A DNA stretch of 13,433 bases, from NCBI GenBank assembly GCA_020048295.1, contig JAIFMT010000261.1, forward strand, positions 1 through 13,433, written 5' to 3'. The translations under genes and the position numbers were made by a program. Below are positions 11,987 to 13,433 of this stretch, in pieces. The stretch is from Rhodoferax sp. (GTDB lineage: Bacteria; Pseudomonadota; Gammaproteobacteria; Burkholderiales; Burkholderiaceae). Under the pieces are notes generated by a model. It searched no databases. It had not been told where the DNA came from and was given only the letters and a program-made list of their open reading frames with translations. Each line of letters starts with the position of its first letter. Positions within the stretch are counted from its first letter, which is position 1.

Positions 11987-13433
11987 ATGAATGACCTCAT
12001 CTACCTTCTGCTGTACTTAGGCATCGCCCTGGTGCTGCTGTTGCAAATCGTCGCGCTGCTGCGCAAACCGCGCATCGACCTGCCGCCGGAGCTAGCGCTC
12101 AAGCTGGAGGCGCTGGAGCAATCGGCCCGCGCCAGTTTGCAGGCTGTGGCAAAAAATGACGCGGCACTCGACGGTGTGGCGCAGCAGATGCGCAGCTTTA
12201 CCCAGGCCAGCGGCGCCAGCCTGGATTCGCTGCGCCAGGTGATTGACGACAAACTGGCGCAAACCGTGGCCGAATCGCGCCAGGGCCGGGCCGAGCTGTT
12301 AACCGCGTTCCAGGGTTTTGAGGGCAAGCTGGAGCAGCGCCTGCTGGGCTTTGATGCCTCGCTGACCCAGCGGCTGGACGGCGTGCAGGCCACTGTGTCC
12401 GCCCGGCTGGACGACACCAGCAAAAGCCTGCTGGCGCACCTGACCCAGGCGCAGGCTGACGCTGCCACCACCCGCAAGGAGCTGGTGGATGCGTTGGCCG
12501 GCTTTCGCGGCGAACTCGCCAGCAGTCTGGGCGGACTGGCCCTGGAGAGCACCAAGTCGCGCGAGGCCATGGCGGAGGCAGCCCGGTTGCAAGAGGCGCA
12601 TATTCAGGCGCGTTTTGAAGCGCTGACTGGTACCACCCGGCAAACGCTGGATTCGCTCAAATCAGACATTCAAAACCAGCTCGGCGTGATGTCAGGCGCG
12701 CTCAAAGACCAGTTGGAGGGCAATGGCAACCAGATCAAAAACCAGTTTTCAGCGCTGCAAGAATCGGTGTCGCAGCAGTTGGCTGGCCTGGTGGCGGGCA
12801 GCCAGCAAAACGCCGACCAGCTGCGCGTGGCTCTCAACGAGCGCCTGGCGGCCATCCAGCTGGACAACACCACCAAGCTTGAAGAAATGCGCCGAACTGT
12901 CGATGAAAAGCTGCACGCCACGCTGGAACAGCGCCTGGGCGAGTCGTTCAAGCTGGTCAGTGAACGGCTGGAGCAGGTGCAAGCGGGCCTGGGCGAGATG
13001 AAAACCCTGGCCGGCAGCGTGGGCGATTTGAAGCGCGTGATGACCAACGTCAAATCACGCGGCACCTGGGGCGAGATGCAGCTCGGGGCCATCATCGACA
13101 ACGTGCTGACCATCGACCAGTACGGCAAAAACGTCAAAACCGTGCCCGGCAGCGACGAACTGGTCGAATACGCCATTCGCCTGCCGGGTCGCCACGACGA
13201 CCACCCGACCTGGCTGCCGATTGACTCCAAATACCCGGTAGAGCACTACCAGCGCCTGATGGACGCGCAAGATGCGATGGACAAGGTGGCGATCCTGCAA
13301 GCCGGCAATGCGTTTGAGTCCTCGATGAAACTGGAGGCCAAAAAAATCGTTAGCAAGTACGTCTCGCCGCCGCACACCACCGACTTTGCCATTTTGTACC
13401 TGCCCACTGAGGGTCTGTTTGCCGAGGTGATTC
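11987..13433 (+). CDS. rmuC: DNA recombination protein RmuC, N-terminal 482 residues (3' end outside window)
   Basis: RmuC-family protein, named for limiting recombination at inverted repeats in E. coli and thought to be a nuclease-like regulator acting on DNA at the membrane. An N-terminal helix (about 4-24) is followed by a long Gln/Ala/Leu/Glu-rich coiled coil (about 35-345). The conserved RmuC domain then begins near 352 with MTNVKSRGTWGEMQLGAII, followed by EYAIRLPG and LPIDSKYPVEHYQRL, matching the family closely. The frame remains open to the last base; roughly the last part of the domain is missing. ATG 11987 is the first start before the helix, though no Shine-Dalgarno precedes it. 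It is separated from the toxin-like pair by 215 bases and is probably its own transcription unit. Confidence 0.93.
   Translation, partial: MNDLIYLLLYLGIALVLLLQIVALLRKPRIDLPPELALKLEALEQSARASLQAVAKNDAALDGVAQQMRSFTQASGASLDSLRQVIDDKLAQTVAESRQGRAELLTAFQGFEGKLEQRLLGFDASLTQRLDGVQATVSARLDDTSKSLLAHLTQAQADAATTRKELVDALAGFRGELASSLGGLALESTKSREAMAEAARLQEAHIQARFEALTGTTRQTLDSLKSDIQNQLGVMSGALKDQLEGNGNQIKNQFSALQESVSQQLAGLVAGSQQNADQLRVALNERLAAIQLDNTTKLEEMRRTVDEKLHATLEQRLGESFKLVSERLEQVQAGLGEMKTLAGSVGDLKRVMTNVKSRGTWGEMQLGAIIDNVLTIDQYGKNVKTVPGSDELVEYAIRLPGRHDDHPTWLPIDSKYPVEHYQRLMDAQDAMDKVAILQAGNAFESSMKLEAKKIVSKYVSPPHTTDFAILYLPTEGLFAEVI

Noticed and set aside
12001..12570. Antisense Ser/Arg-rich open frame opposite rmuC
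   Set aside because: It is a mirror of the coiled-coil codons; RmuC on the plus strand is clearly the gene.
1..13433. CRISPR array, tRNA, rRNA, insertion sequence or prophage genes
   Set aside because: No regularly spaced repeats, cloverleaf-like segments, transposase or phage-type products were seen on either strand.

Overview
The window looks like a chromosomal segment from a Burkholderiales bacterium, most likely Comamonadaceae (Rhodoferax/Polaromonas-like). The reasons are high GC codon use, a tctBA tripartite tricarboxylate transporter pair, a DctP-type periplasmic binding protein with a cysteine-containing tail, and two copies of a short dispersed repeat of a kind I remember from that family. 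The placement comes from gene content and memory, not from a search. Twelve protein genes are supported. No rRNA, tRNA, CRISPR array, insertion sequence or prophage was seen, and no gene-free stretch exceeds about 215 bases.

Layout. Positions 2-4874 are all on the plus strand: the 3' end of a GspE/PilB-type secretion ATPase, tctB, tctA, an EamA/DMT exporter whose start codon lies inside a dispersed repeat, and an adenylate cyclase fused to an FHA domain. Positions 4898-9823 are all on the minus strand. Reading in the direction of transcription they hold a DctP-type solute-binding protein, a membrane-anchored GGDEF-EAL c-di-GMP enzyme, a second EamA/DMT transporter and a Uma2-family nuclease-fold protein. 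The first three overlap as ATGA and GTGA and so look translationally coupled. Positions 9921-13433 return to the plus strand: an NADPH:quinone oxidoreductase, a UPF0175/DUF3368 antitoxin-toxin-like pair, and the first 482 codons of rmuC, which runs off the window.

How the genes may work together. The most interesting unit is the minus-strand cluster. An orphan TRAP-type binding protein has no DctQ/DctM permease beside it and is coupled to a c-di-GMP enzyme that has a periplasmic domain of about 250 residues. This resembles the NspS-MbaA arrangement in Vibrio cholerae, in which a periplasmic binding protein controls a GGDEF-EAL protein. The inference is that a small molecule in the periplasm is reported to c-di-GMP metabolism and perhaps moved by the coupled EamA carrier. 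The tctBA pair also lacks its binding protein (TctC/Bug) locally. With the cyclase, the window carries two nucleotide second-messenger genes in neighbouring, convergent units.
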